Source of the DNA: Gracilibacillus dipsosauri | GTDB taxonomy: Bacteria > Bacillota > Bacilli > Bacillales > Amphibacillaceae | Direction: 5' to 3' | Length of the DNA stretch: 64,000 bases | Assembly: GCF_003176895.1 (NCBI RefSeq) | Contig: NZ_QGTD01000021.1 | Location: forward strand, 1 to 64,000 | Part shown: piece after piece, positions 8,417 through 18,861 of the stretch | How positions within the stretch are numbered: the first letter of the stretch is position 1 | How the letters are laid out: every line of letters starts with the position of its first letter | Notes under the pieces: generated by a model | The model's database searches: none | Seen by the model: only the letters and a program-made list of their open reading frames with translations | Told to the model about the DNA's origin: nothing | Program-made: the position numbers and the translations under genes

Positions 8417-9457
8417 TTATTCTGTTTGATTGATGGTGTCTGATGGTAATCCTAAAGCTTGTTTTAATTGCTGAGACACATTATATAATCCGTCTTCTGT
8501 TGGTACGAAATAGGAGATACCACCTAACATTTGATTCGATCCTTCAATTTCAAATGTTTCAATACTTGATGCATTCATTGATGAATAGGCTCTTTGTAAA
8601 TGATAAATTTCAGTCGGGCTTAAGCTTGTCGTAACATTCTTACCTAGAATATCCGTAATTTCTCCGACTTTAAATAATGTACCAGCTGAAATAGCTTGAT
8701 CAATCGATGCTTGGATAAATTGACGCTGTCTTTCTTCACGTGAATAAATAGCATTGACTTCACGTTTTCTCATTCGTACAAACGCTAACGCTTCCTCACC
8801 ATTTAATTTTGCTGGACCTTGTTCAAAGTATATTCGTTCCCCCCCAGCATAAATATTTTTCTCATAGAATGGTTCTTTAATATCAACAGTAACTCCACCA
8901 AGTGCATCGACAATGTCTCGGAATCCATCGAAGTTAACCGTGACATATTCATCGATTGGTATATCGAGTAATTGTTCGACTTTTTCTACGGTTAGCTTAT
9001 TCGGACCATAGTCAGTTATTGATCCATAGGTATAGGCTGCATTGATTTTGTGGGAGCCAGCATATTGCCCCGCTTCCTCCGCTGTAAATTCTACCTGTGA
9101 ATCCCGTGGCACAGTAGTCATGGTCATTTGATCTGTGTCCGGGTTCAGTGTGACGACAATTTGTGTATCGGCACGACCGTTTTTTCCATCTGTTTCATAA
9201 TCCTCTACCCCAATTAGTAAAATCGAGAAAGGGTCATCTCCAATGGTGACCGCTTCGTCTCTTAGCTCTGATTTCCCGTCTGGCCGATCTAATTCAACGT
9301 GTGAATCCTTGGCTGCATCAAAAATTTGGGTAAAAAAGTAGATAGCATAGGCGATAATGGCAATAAGCATCAATAATAAAATCCAAATAATTCGTTTCTT
9401 CCACTTTTTCGGCTTCTGTTTTTGTTTTCTTCTTCGTTCTGATCTAAGTTCACTCAA
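8417..9457 (-). CDS. LCP-family (LytR-CpsA-Psr) cell-wall polymer ligase
   Basis: LCP proteins transfer undecaprenyl-linked anionic polymers (wall teichoic acid, capsule) to peptidoglycan outside the membrane. This 346-residue protein has a lysine/arginine-rich cytoplasmic start, one TM helix (about residues 23-43) and an extracellular LCP domain with conserved ILLIGVED, RADT, TVPRDS and a late LNGEEALAFVRMRK arginine block. The start is TTG, preceded by GAGG. A monocistronic unit with its own terminator. Confidence 0.9.
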   Translation of the reverse strand: MSELRSERRRKQKQKPKKWKKRIIWILLLMLIAIIAYAIYFFTQIFDAAKDSHVELDRPDGKSELRDEAVTIGDDPFSILLIGVEDYETDGKNGRADTQIVVTLNPDTDQMTMTTVPRDSQVEFTAEEAGQYAGSHKINAAYTYGSITDYGPNKLTVEKVEQLLDIPIDEYVTVNFDGFRDIVDALGGVTVDIKEPFYEKNIYAGGERIYFEQGPAKLNGEEALAFVRMRKREVNAIYSREERQRQFIQASIDQAISAGTLFKVGEITDILGKNVTTSLSPTEIYHLQRAYSSMNASSIETFEIEGSNQMLGGISYFVPTEDGLYNVSQQLKQALGLPSDTINQTE

Positions 9458-9576
9458 TATTATCCATACCTCACTTATTGTCTATTATTCTAACTTTTTG
9501 TAGTATTTTGTTGAAAAGTTTCCACCTCTATATTAGACGATTAAAATGATAAAAAGTTTCACATTTTTAATAGGAT

Positions 9577-11511
9577 TCATTCGTCCATGTGTAAGGATTC
9601 CCACTCTTCCATATGTTTTTCCATTTGTTTTTTTAATTCCTCACTTTCCGTTGTAAGCTGCAATGACTTCTCGTGATCCTGGTACACTTCTGGAAGACAT
9701 AATTGTGCTTCAAGAGCTGCAAGAGCGGTTTCTAGTTCTTCCATTTCCGCTTCAATTTCCCTTATTCTTCTTTCTTTTTTCCGTTGTTCTCTTTTTAATT
9801 CTTTTTCTTTTTTAAAATCCGATTTCGTGCTTGGCTTCGTGTCTATTTCTTTGGATTGCTCCCTTTTCAGTTCTTCCAGCTCTTTTTCCTCTTGTTTTTT
9901 CTCTACATAATAATCATAATCACCTAAATATACCGTCGTGTGCTGTGGTTGCATTTCTAGTACCTGTGTCGCCAGCTTATTAATAAAGTAGCGATCATGG
10001 GAAACGAACAATATCGTGCCAGGATAATCGATAAGGGCAGATTCCAATATTTCTTTACTATCTAAGTCTAAATGGTTGGTCGGCTCGTCTAAAATTAATA
10101 AATTGGCCTTTTCCATCATTAATTTAGCAAGCGCGAGCCGAGCCTTTTCCCCACCACTAAGAGCTGATACTGGCCGTAGTACATCATCTCCACTAAAAAG
10201 AAAGTTTCCTAGAATGGTTCGTATATCCTTTTCGTTCATAAGCGGATAATCATCCCAAAGTTCACTTAGGACATTCTTTTCATGATGCAGTTGTGTCTGT
10301 TCCTGATCATAGTAGCCAATTTTCACATTAGCACCTAGTTGTATGGTACCCTTATCAGGATCTAGTTCGCCGATTATATTTTTTAATAATGTAGATTTTC
10401 CGACACCATTTGGGCCAACAAGGGCCATGCTCTCACCACGGGTTAGCTCAAGATTAAGATTTTCAAAAGTAAAGGGCTCAGCATTGTTATAACGGAATGC
10501 TAGGTCATTTACCTTGAGGACATCATTACCGCTCCTACGCTCCACGTTGAAACTAAATTTGGCAGAGCCCTCATCACCAAGTGGCTTGTCCATTACTTCC
10601 ATTTTTTCTAACTGTTTGCGTCTGCTTTGTGCTCTTTTCGTCGTGGAGGCTCTCACAATATTTTTCTGTATAAAATCTTCCATTCGCTTTATTTCGGTTT
10701 GTTGTTTTTCGTAAAGCTTCCTATCACGTTCATAATTGGCTGCTTTTTGCTTTAAATATTTACTGTAATTACCGTGATACTTCTTCGATTCATGACGCGA
10801 AATTTCATAGACAATTTGAACCGTTTTATCAAGGAAGTATCGGTCATGGGATACGATCACAACGGCACCTTGATAGCTGTTTAGATAACCTTCAAGCCAT
10901 GTTAAGGTTTGAATATCTAGATGATTGGTTGGCTCATCTAGTATTAGTACATTAGGTTTTGTTAGAAGAAGCTTTCCAAGGGCGAGTCTCGTCTTCTGAC
11001 CACCACTTAATGTGGCAATCGATGTGTCCCACATGGATTCAGGAAAATCTAGACCGTTTAGAACGGCTTTGATTTCAGGCTCATATTCATAGCCACCAGC
11101 TTGCTTAAATGCTTCTTGTTTGCGGTCATAGCTTACTAGTAGTTGTTGATATTTTTCTGTATCTGCTAATAGATCAGAATCTCCCATTTGCTGTTCCATG
11201 CTTCTCAGTTCCTTTTCTTCCTTTAACAAATGGGAAAAGATCTTTAACATTTCATCCCAGATCGTTTCTGTAGAATCAAGTCCCGTATGTTGGGCAAGAT
11301 ATCCTAAGGTAACATCCTTTGGTTTATGGATCTCTCCTTCATCATAGCTAAGGTTACCTGCAATTATATTTAATAAGGTAGATTTTCCCGCACCATTTCG
11401 ACCAACAATGGCAATCCGGTCATTTTGTTTAATTTCTAGTTTTATATTAGATAAGATCAGCTCAGCACCAAATCGTTTGGTTAAATTGTTCACCTGTAAA
11501 TAAATCATCAT
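9577..11511 (-). CDS. ABC-F family ATPase (YdiF-like)
   Basis: A 644-residue soluble protein with two ABC domains and no membrane domain. First domain: Walker A GRNGAGKST and signature LSGGQKTRLALGKLL. Then the charged P-site linker (about residues 240-310). Second domain: GPNGVGKST and LSGGEKARLALAKLM. The C terminus is a lysine/glutamate coiled coil of about 80 residues. ABC-F proteins bind the ribosomal E site. Position before rex matches B. subtilis ydiF. ATG 11511 is followed by a second ATG. Confidence 0.93.
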   Translation of the reverse strand: MMIYLQVNNLTKRFGAELILSNIKLEIKQNDRIAIVGRNGAGKSTLLNIIAGNLSYDEGEIHKPKDVTLGYLAQHTGLDSTETIWDEMLKIFSHLLKEEKELRSMEQQMGDSDLLADTEKYQQLLVSYDRKQEAFKQAGGYEYEPEIKAVLNGLDFPESMWDTSIATLSGGQKTRLALGKLLLTKPNVLILDEPTNHLDIQTLTWLEGYLNSYQGAVVIVSHDRYFLDKTVQIVYEISRHESKKYHGNYSKYLKQKAANYERDRKLYEKQQTEIKRMEDFIQKNIVRASTTKRAQSRRKQLEKMEVMDKPLGDEGSAKFSFNVERRSGNDVLKVNDLAFRYNNAEPFTFENLNLELTRGESMALVGPNGVGKSTLLKNIIGELDPDKGTIQLGANVKIGYYDQEQTQLHHEKNVLSELWDDYPLMNEKDIRTILGNFLFSGDDVLRPVSALSGGEKARLALAKLMMEKANLLILDEPTNHLDLDSKEILESALIDYPGTILFVSHDRYFINKLATQVLEMQPQHTTVYLGDYDYYVEKKQEEKELEELKREQSKEIDTKPSTKSDFKKEKELKREQRKKERRIREIEAEMEELETALAALEAQLCLPEVYQDHEKSLQLTTESEELKKQMEKHMEEWESLHMDE

Positions 11512-11578
11512 CGTTCACCTCAATGATGTAAGTGTATCTAAAAGGCGAACGAACTGCAAGTAAGGGAAGTAGATAGAC

Positions 11579-11596
11579 AAGTGAACAATTTCACGA
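11579..11596. promoter_or_regulatory. Rex operator (ROP site)
   Basis: GTGAA-CAAT-TTCAC (11581-11594) is the inner core of the Rex consensus TTGTGAAnnnnTTCACAA. It lies between the divergent abc-F and rex genes, just upstream of an extended -10 (TGT-TAGAAT, 11616-11621) 44 bp before rex. This fits NADH-sensitive autoregulation of rex. Confidence 0.7.
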
Positions 11597-11664
11597 CTTT
11601 TTTCTTTTTTTCTGTTAGAATAAAGAGAGAATAATATTTAATGAAGAAATAAGGGGAATAGAGG

Positions 11665-12309
11665 ATGCCTAATCAACATAAAATTCCACAAGCTACAGCG
11701 AAGCGATTACCTTTATATTATCGTTTTTTGAATAATTTACATATCCAAGGTAAAGACCGTGTCTCATCAAAGGAACTTAGTCTTGCAATGAAGGTCGACT
11801 CTGCTACCATTCGCAGAGATTTTTCGTATTTTGGTGCATTAGGAAAAAAAGGATATGGCTACAATGTCGATTACTTACTCGGCTTTTTCCGTAAAACCTT
11901 AGACCAGGATGAGAATACGCCTGTTGTCCTGATTGGTGTCGGGAATTTAGGAACCGCTTTTTTAAATTATAATTTTACCAAAAACAATAATACGAAGATA
12001 GAAGTGGCATTTGATGCGGATCCAATCAAGGTAGGAACAGAGATTCGAAATGTCAATGTTCATCATATAGATGAATTAGAAGAAAAAATAGGAGATATTC
12101 AGGTAGCTATTCTTACCGTACCAGTTTCTGAAGCGCAGTCTATGGCAGATCGACTGGTGAAAGCAGGAATAAAAGGTATCTTAAACTTTACCCCTGCAAG
12201 GATTACCGTTCCAGATAATGTTCGCGTCCACCATATTGACCTATCAGTAGAGCTGCAGTCACTCGTTTATTTTATGAAGCATTATCCATTAGAAATAGAG
12301 GAAAAATAA
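11665..12309 (+). CDS. rex: Redox-sensing transcriptional repressor Rex
   Basis: Rex represses fermentation and respiration genes and leaves DNA when NADH rises. The 214 residues comprise an N-terminal winged helix (residues 1-80, with [11 protein letters not shown]) and a Rossmann domain with the NAD(H) motif [10 protein letters not shown] near residue 92, plus the C-terminal swap helix. SD AAGGGG. It carries its own operator upstream and a bidirectional terminator shared with ydiK. Confidence 0.96.
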   Translation: MPNQHKIPQATAKRLPLYYRFLNNLHIQGKDRVSSKELSLAMKVDSATIRRDFSYFGALGKKGYGYNVDYLLGFFRKTLDQDENTPVVLIGVGNLGTAFLNYNFTKNNNTKIEVAFDADPIKVGTEIRNVNVHHIDELEEKIGDIQVAILTVPVSEAQSMADRLVKAGIKGILNFTPARITVPDNVRVHHIDLSVELQSLVYFMKHYPLEIEEK

Positions 12310-12341
12310 GAAGTGCTGATGAGAGGCACTTCTTATTTTTT
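12302..12341. terminator. Bidirectional terminator between rex and ydiK
   Basis: A 15-bp perfect stem AAAAATAAGAAGTGC/GCACTTCTTATTTTT (12302-12316, 12326-12340). The A/T runs on both sides serve both strands. It overlaps the 3' end of rex and the stop of the ydiK-like gene. Confidence 0.9.
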
Positions 12342-12551
12342 CTTCGCCTTTTTAATTTTAAAATGTAAGCTTACTAGTCGTATTGCAACAACGAAATCAA
12401 TGGTAGCAAAAAACGCTAATGCAAGTGTAATGAAATTAAATACCGTATCATCGGCAGATTTTATGCCAATATAGATAAATAATGAGCCCAAAATGAAATA
12501 GATGATGGCAGAGCCCAATGGTGAAAATCTCATGTTTTTAAAAGCCCCCAA
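12333..12551 (-). CDS. ydiK: Small membrane protein, YdiK-like (DUF4305)
   Basis: 72 residues with two hydrophobic segments (about 15-30 and 38-60) and a lysine-rich tail. The position between rex and the YdiL protease is that of B. subtilis ydiK. Its start overlaps the end of the upstream CPBP protease gene by 14 bp. Function unknown. Confidence 0.75.
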   Translation of the reverse strand: MGAFKNMRFSPLGSAIIYFILGSLFIYIGIKSADDTVFNFITLALAFFATIDFVVAIRLVSLHFKIKKAKKK

Positions 12552-13242
12552 CTAAGATGAACTGTACCTGTTCTAGCATTTGTTCCATTTCTTCTGGATC
12601 AAGTGATAATTGCCCAATGACTGCAAATGTGTTCATCGCCATATGTGCAAGAATAGGTACGAGAATTCTTTTGGTTTCGACATAGATAAAGGCAAGCACA
12701 AATGCAACTGCTATATAGGTTAAGAGATGACTGAAATCGTTATGCAAGACAGCAAATAAAACCCCTGAAATAATTCCGGCAAAGAAGAAGTTCATTTTTT
12801 TATATAGGGAACCAAAAATCGCTTTACGGAATACGAGCTCCTCCAGGATTGGACCTAAAATAGAAATAAGAATAATAAATATTGGTGCTTGTCTCGCTAC
12901 TTGCATCAATTGCATCGTATTTTCAGAACCAACTGGTGCACCAAATACAAAACGTTCAATGACGGTGGATGCTACCTGAGCAATTAATACTAAGAAGAAA
13001 CCGAGTATTGTCCATAATACAATTTGTCCAATTCTTTTATCCCGTGATTGAAAGAAAGAATTGATTTCATCTCGTAGTAAATAGCAAGAGATAATCAAAG
13101 CAAGAACGAAGCTACCGATATTCCATCCAACCATTAATGTTAATGGATCTACGTTTGTGTACAACCGAAATGGTATAACAAGAAAAGCTGACAATTGTAC
13201 CGCAACATAGGTAAGAATTATATAAATATACTTGGCAGGCAA
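12538..13242 (-). CDS. ydiL: CPBP intramembrane metalloprotease (YdiL-like)
   Basis: A multi-pass membrane protein of the CAAX-protease/bacteriocin-processing family. Visible motifs: EELVFR (the EExxxR box), the FAVLHND histidine segment and HMAMNT, which together form the metal site. An upstream ATG at 13293 overlaps a TAAAAT -10-like box and lacks an SD, whereas AAGGAG lies 10 bp before TTG 13242 (TTG 13248 is also possible), so I use the TTG. The substrate is unknown. Confidence 0.85.
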   Translation of the reverse strand: MPAKYIYIILTYVAVQLSAFLVIPFRLYTNVDPLTLMVGWNIGSFVLALIISCYLLRDEINSFFQSRDKRIGQIVLWTILGFFLVLIAQVASTVIERFVFGAPVGSENTMQLMQVARQAPIFIILISILGPILEELVFRKAIFGSLYKKMNFFFAGIISGVLFAVLHNDFSHLLTYIAVAFVLAFIYVETKRILVPILAHMAMNTFAVIGQLSLDPEEMEQMLEQVQFILVGGF

Positions 13243-13558
13243 ATTCAAACGACTCCTTTTTATTTTTTTCTTACATGATACGTATTTTAACATAATTTTA
13301 GAATAAAATTGAAATAGTTCGTCTAAAGTTATTTTTAAATAAATGTGTTGTTCTTAAAATAATAGATGGTGTCCCTCTGCTTACTTCACGAAGCTCAAAA
13401 CCCCTTTTATTGAAACCACACTTTATTAGGGTTCCTACAATAATAAAAACTCATACTAGTACGGCTGTTTGGAAATGCCGTAAAATTGCAAAGAGATCGA
13501 TAGCATTCCCATTAACAAGAGATATTAAAAAATTTTTTAAAAAAATTATACTTTGTAC

Positions 13559-13590
13559 TTGCAAAAAAAAATAGATTTCATTATTATAAT
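13559..13590 (+). promoter_or_regulatory. groESL promoter
   Basis: TTGCAA (13559-13564) is followed after 17 bp by TATTAT (13582-13587), overlapping a perfect TATAAT (13585-13590). CIRCE begins 8 bp later, at the expected start of transcription. The rest of 13249-13558 holds no gene that I can see. Confidence 0.7.
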
Positions 13591-13597
13591 AATTGTG

Positions 13598-13624
13598 TTA
13601 GCACTCAGGGTGATCGAGTGCTAA
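13598..13624. promoter_or_regulatory. CIRCE operator (HrcA binding site)
   Basis: An exact consensus CIRCE: TTAGCACTC, 9-bp spacer, GAGTGCTAA. It lies between the groESL promoter and groES, so HrcA represses this operon and heat shock relieves it. Confidence 0.97.
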
Positions 13625-13671
13625 AATGATAAAAATCTAAATAAAGTCGATTTCAAGGAGGTTTTTAAACG

Positions 13672-13956
13672 ATGCTAAAACCATTAGGTGATCGTGTCAT
13701 TATTGAGCTTGTAGAGCAAGAAGAAAAAACAGCGAGTGGGATTGTTCTTCCAGATTCTGCGAAAGAAAAACCACAAGAAGGTAAGGTAGTAGCTGTTGGT
13801 TCTGGTCGTGTAACGGAAAATGGTGAGAAAGTGGCGCTTGAAGTTGAAGAAGGAAACAACATTATTTTCTCAAAATTTGCCGGTACAGAAGTGAAGTATG
13901 AAGGTAAAGAATACTTAATTCTTCGTGAAAGTGATATTTTAGCGATTATCGGCTAA
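13672..13956 (+). CDS. groES: Co-chaperonin GroES
   Basis: 94 residues, full length. The N terminus [10 protein letters not shown], the mobile loop ([18 protein letters not shown]) and the C-terminal [12 protein letters not shown] strand are diagnostic. It caps GroEL in the cytosol. SD AAGGAGG precedes the ATG by 8 bp. First gene of the CIRCE-controlled operon. Confidence 0.98.
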   Translation: MLKPLGDRVIIELVEQEEKTASGIVLPDSAKEKPQEGKVVAVGSGRVTENGEKVALEVEEGNNIIFSKFAGTEVKYEGKEYLILRESDILAIIG

Positions 13957-13998
13957 GTATGTAGCGAAGTACGTTTGGATAAATATCATATCATTTAA

Positions 13999-15657
<1,659 letters not shown>

Positions 15658-15722
15658 CCAATATCTCATAAACATTGATATAACAAGGTTTTAGTCTTGA
15701 AAATCACATAAAAAAGAGAATA

Positions 15723-15742
15723 TTCTCACAATATTCTCATAA
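15723..15742. repeat. Candidate integrase arm-type sites, left end
   Basis: TTCTCACAA (15723-15731) and TTCTCATAA (15734-15742) are direct repeats 11 bp apart; a weaker ATCTCATAA is at 15663-15671. The same TTCTCACAA recurs near the right end. The first copy is also part of the palindrome GAGAATATTCTC, which could act as the int terminator. Confidence 0.5.
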
Positions 15743-15747
15743 AATAT

Positions 15748-16947
15748 TTAAAAGTTTATTTTTTCGAGGATGTGGCCGTATTGATTTTGAATCTTTACAG
15801 CAGCATCCTTTTTCATTTTTTCGGTAACATGTGTATAAATTTTCATCGTAGTATCGACATCCTCATGACCAACTCGTTTCATGATCGTAGGAAGATCGAT
15901 TCCTGCTTCTGCCATCATACTAATATGTGTATGTCTAAATATATGTGGAGTGGCTTTCTTCTCGATTTCTGTCCTATCTACAATTCGATTCATTCTTTTT
16001 AATAAGTAGGCAGGGGAATAAGGATAGCCATTCTTACGTTGGAATACAAAATCCTTATCATGGTAATCATCCATTAAAGTACGATATTCCATCTTATGCT
16101 CATCATTCTTCCTAACCAATCTTTTAAGCATATCCATAATTGGTTTTTCTACATCAATCACACGAATAGAACCAACTGTCTTGGGTGGGGTTAATTCATA
16201 CTCACGCATATTGTTTGCTTCATTATAGATCGTTTTGTTTATATCTATTGTGTTATTCTTGAAATCCAAATCCTGTTTTTGTAAGGCGCATAATTCACCA
16301 GAACGCATACCAGTAAAAGCGAGTAAGTAAAAACGTTCCCTGTCTAATTCTAATCCATAATAATTTAATTTGTCGAAAAAATCATCCAACTCATGATGCT
16401 CTAAATACTTTTCGGCAATGTTATCCTTTTTTATTTCTTCTACTGACATTCTTTTCTTAGGTATCACGACATCCTCATTTGGTAGATCTTTAATCAATTT
16501 ATTTCGCTTAGCAAATTTGAAGATCATCCCAGCACAATTATTCACACCCTGTACAGTGGTTCTTACTAATCCTTTTGATAACTCATTAATCACGTTCTGA
16601 TAAAACATATGGGTAATGGATCCTATCGGTTTCTTAGCCATATGTTTATTGAGTAATCTTATTTCTTTCGTCCGTATGTAGACGCTGCTCTTTTTTCTCC
16701 CGGTAGATTCATACACTTTTAACCACTCTGCAGCTACTTCCTCAAAGGTTATTCTAAGTGCCTGTTTTTCATCTACTCCATATTCCTCGATGGAACGTAA
16801 ATACTTCTCTAATCTCTCCTTAGCTTCTTTACGTGTTTTCCCTAACCTTGTGACTTGCTTTCGCTTACCAGTAACAGGATTAACCCCTATATCTTCTATT
16901 GCTTCCCATCGTTCGCCCGACTTTGTTTTTTTCTTCCTAAAATTCAC
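15748..16947 (-). CDS. int: Phage integrase, tyrosine recombinase
   Basis: About 399 residues. The N terminus (RKKKTKSGERWEAI ... GKRKQVTRLGKTRKEA) is an AP2-like arm-binding domain, followed by a SAM-like core-binding domain and the catalytic domain. Catalytic residues visible: Arg in TGMRSGELCAL, HxxR in HIFRHTH, His in VGHEDVDTT and the nucleophile Tyr in MKIYTHV. I use GTG 16947, 7 bp after AGGAGGG; an upstream ATG at 16977 has no SD. It faces groEL and catalyses attL/attR recombination at the 18-bp core. Confidence 0.95.
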   Translation of the reverse strand: MNFRKKKTKSGERWEAIEDIGVNPVTGKRKQVTRLGKTRKEAKERLEKYLRSIEEYGVDEKQALRITFEEVAAEWLKVYESTGRKKSSVYIRTKEIRLLNKHMAKKPIGSITHMFYQNVINELSKGLVRTTVQGVNNCAGMIFKFAKRNKLIKDLPNEDVVIPKKRMSVEEIKKDNIAEKYLEHHELDDFFDKLNYYGLELDRERFYLLAFTGMRSGELCALQKQDLDFKNNTIDINKTIYNEANNMREYELTPPKTVGSIRVIDVEKPIMDMLKRLVRKNDEHKMEYRTLMDDYHDKDFVFQRKNGYPYSPAYLLKRMNRIVDRTEIEKKATPHIFRHTHISMMAEAGIDLPTIMKRVGHEDVDTTMKIYTHVTEKMKKDAAVKIQNQYGHILEKINF

Positions 16948-16990
16948 TACAATCCCTCCTATTAAAAAAGCGCACACTAGGCACGCTAAA

Positions 16991-17740
16991 TCATAAATTC
17001 AATAACTCCTTTTTCTTTTTATCAAATTCCTCTTGCGTTAGTATTCCCTCATCAAGTAATTTTTTGTATTTCAATATCTCGCTTGTATCATCTCTTGCAT
17101 CTTCTTTATTTCGATCACATATCACTTGAAGCACAGAGAGGCATTCTTGTGCAGCATTATATACGCTTTTATATATAAGGCTCTTCTTCTTAGTTTTCGA
17201 TTTAATGAAGTCAATGTACACAACTGGTTTGTTTATGTTTTTGGTTGTTATTTTCAATCTTAAATTTGTGCATATTCCTTTGTTTGACTTTTTACTTGTG
17301 ACTCCACCAACTATAGCCCCTGTTCCTCCAAACAACGCCCCTCCAACTAGCGCCATGCCTAAACCGCCCTTGGTGACAGTCTCCCCATCTTCTAGTAGTT
17401 CAAATTTCAGAATATCATCAAAATCATATACCTTTTGATTTTTTATTTTCCCGAATCCACTAGGTATAATCCATTTCCCCTTGTTGTCATCAAAAAATAT
17501 AAAGTTACTTATCTTTTTAGTAGGAGAGAATTCTTGAAGTAATTTTTCGTTTTTCTTATTTTCTTCCAATATATCTTTTATTTCGAGTGCTGTCATATTT
17601 CTTAGTGGTTTTGATTTAAAGTCATCAAGAGTCAAATTCGTATCTCTAAAACAATTATTACAGAGGTAATTATTATCTGCTATTTTAAATTTTGATAGGC
17701 CTAGACTTTTTTCGCAAATAACACAACTATGTTTAGCCAT
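16991..17740 (-). CDS. Zinc-ribbon and SHOCT-domain protein; possible superinfection/defence gene
   Basis: About 249 residues. N terminus: a four-cysteine zinc ribbon (CVICEKSLG ... CNNCF, DUF4428-like). Middle: a glycine-rich hydrophobic stretch (GGLGMALVGGALFGG) that may enter a membrane. C terminus: a SHOCT module (YKKLLDEGILTQEEFDKKKK). ATG 17740 is 8 bp after GGGAG. It lies between int and the repressor on the lysogeny strand, a usual site for genes expressed in lysogens such as superinfection exclusion. No function is proven for this architecture. Confidence 0.6.
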   Translation of the reverse strand: MAKHSCVICEKSLGLSKFKIADNNYLCNNCFRDTNLTLDDFKSKPLRNMTALEIKDILEENKKNEKLLQEFSPTKKISNFIFFDDNKGKWIIPSGFGKIKNQKVYDFDDILKFELLEDGETVTKGGLGMALVGGALFGGTGAIVGGVTSKKSNKGICTNLRLKITTKNINKPVVYIDFIKSKTKKKSLIYKSVYNAAQECLSVLQVICDRNKEDARDDTSEILKYKKLLDEGILTQEEFDKKKKELLNL

Positions 17741-18187
17741 ACTACTCACTCCCTATGCAATATTGGTAAAACTTTCATCTATTATTACAAATCGTAACAT
17801 TATAAAATGTATTTATGATACACGTTTGTAGACTTGCCCGAATAGCAGAATATCATTTTAAAAGAATAAGAACGAACTGCACATATGTTCAAGTGGTAGA
17901 TTATCGCATAAAATGCGAATATATATTATTTTATGCAAGGTTTAAATGCAAAAAGAGGATTACTATAAAATCGGTAAAAATACATAAAAATGGTTATCCT
18001 GTTGACTGATTTTGTCGAAATTTGAAAGAACCTCGCAATTATTTCATTTTCATGTCATTTACATATACCGTTTACATATGAAATTTGTTATACTTAAATT
18101 ATGTTAATTAAGAACGCTTGTTCCCGTTTATTCATCGAGAAACTACATATTAAGTGTTCTACCATAAACAAAGGGGTTGTTATTCAA

Positions 18188-18307
18188 GTGGAATTTGTAC
18201 TTACTAAGGAAACTGGAATTATTGAATTATCTGAAATTATTGAGCAACTTGAAACAAATGACGTTGATACGTATCCCCTGAAAGAAATTTTAGAAAAAGG
18301 CACTTAA
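18188..18307 (+). CDS. Small hypothetical protein (39 aa), uncertain
   Basis: A GTG-started ORF with AAGGGG 11 bp upstream, encoding an acidic peptide (IIELSEIIEQLETNDVD). It ends exactly in a terminator shared with the convergent repressor gene, the main reason to consider it real. An in-frame ATG at 18101 sits close to a TATACT box and has no SD. The stretch 17741-18187 otherwise holds only two TTTACATAT direct repeats (18058, 18071). Confidence 0.35.
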   Translation: MEFVLTKETGIIELSEIIEQLETNDVDTYPLKEILEKGT

Positions 18308-18322
18308 TCAGTGCTTTTTTTG
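18294..18322. terminator. Bidirectional terminator beside the repressor gene
   Basis: An 11-bp stem AAAAAGGCACT/AGTGCTTTTTT (18294-18304, 18310-18320, one G-U pair). The A-run and T-run suit both strands. Confidence 0.75.
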
Positions 18323-18675
18323 TTTAATAAAATACTTAGCATTTGTTCAACTTGTTCTTTTTCTTCTTTTGATAAAGTTCTTCCTTTATATTTCAATTGG
18401 CTATCTTTTATCAAATTCATTAATTCATTTTCATTTACCATTATTTTATTGTTATCTTCTTTTTCCGTTAAATTAGGATCATCACTTCGTCCTAATAAAT
18501 AATCGGTTGTAACACCGAAGAAATCGGCTAACCTTCTTAGATTATCTGTATCCGGCGTTCTATCACCATTTTCGTAACCAGAAATAGAAACCTTTGTTAC
18601 ATTTATTATGTTGCCTAATTCCGTTTGGGTTAGTTTCCTCTCTTTTCTTAGTCGTTTTAATCTATCACCATCCAT
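18304..18675 (-). CDS. CI-like repressor, XRE-family HTH
   Basis: About 123 residues. N-terminal HTH (LKRLRKERKLTQTELGNIINVTK, split by the turn, then VSISGYENG and FFGVTTDYLLG), then a charged C-terminal helix probably for dimerisation. There is no peptidase domain, so LexA-like self-cleavage is unlikely. ATG 18675 is 9 bp after AAGGAG. It faces away from the cro gene across the operator region and should maintain lysogeny. Confidence 0.85.
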   Translation of the reverse strand: MDGDRLKRLRKERKLTQTELGNIINVTKVSISGYENGDRTPDTDNLRRLADFFGVTTDYLLGRSDDPNLTEKEDNNKIMVNENELMNLIKDSQLKYKGRTLSKEEKEQVEQMLSILLNKKSTD

Positions 18676-18719
18676 AATTGATTTCTCCTTCATTAAAAGC
18701 ATTAATTTTCACATCCTTC

Positions 18720-18748
18720 ATTATAAGTTAACTGACGGTTAAATTAAA
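18720..18748 (-). promoter_or_regulatory. Candidate repressor promoter (PRM-like)
   Basis: On the minus strand TTTAAT, 17 bp, TATAAT (18720-18725). A GTTAAC operator (18727-18732) abuts the -10, consistent with autoregulation. Confidence 0.5.
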
Positions 18749-18844
18749 CATTGTTAACTAAATAGAAACTTTTTTAAATTTTTTCTTTAAAACTGTTGAC
18801 AAGTTAACTACAAGTTAATATAATATAGTTAACAACAAGTTAAC
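18727..18844. promoter_or_regulatory. Operator array of the lysogeny switch (GTTAAC sites)
   Basis: Five perfect GTTAAC palindromes start at 18727, 18753, 18803, 18828 and 18839, with a GTTAAT at 18814, all between the divergent CI-like and Cro-like genes. Most have the form AAGTTAACT. Two flank or fill the early promoter. They are the likely CI/Cro binding sites. Confidence 0.75.
18796..18824 (+). promoter_or_regulatory. Early lytic promoter (PR-like)
   Basis: An exact consensus: TTGACA (18796-18801), 17 bp, TATAAT (18819-18824). A GTTAAC operator lies in the spacer and two more follow the -10, so repressor binding would block RNA polymerase. Confidence 0.88.
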
Positions 18845-18861
18845 TGAAAGGAGGGAGCGAT

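Noticed and set aside
13243-13293. ATG 13293 as the start of the YdiL-like protease
   Set aside because: It overlaps a -10-like box and has no SD; AAGGAG lies before the downstream TTG codons.
16948-16977. ATG 16977 as integrase start
   Set aside because: The AGGAGGG site lies inside this extension and fits GTG 16947.
17815-18009. 64-codon plus-strand ORF between the SHOCT protein gene and the small ORF at 18188
   Set aside because: No SD, unusual composition rich in Arg, Cys and Lys, and AT-rich intergenic character. I see no support for a gene.
18101-18187. N-terminal extension of the small ORF at 18188 to ATG 18101
   Set aside because: The ATG lies at the expected transcription start after TATACT and has no SD.
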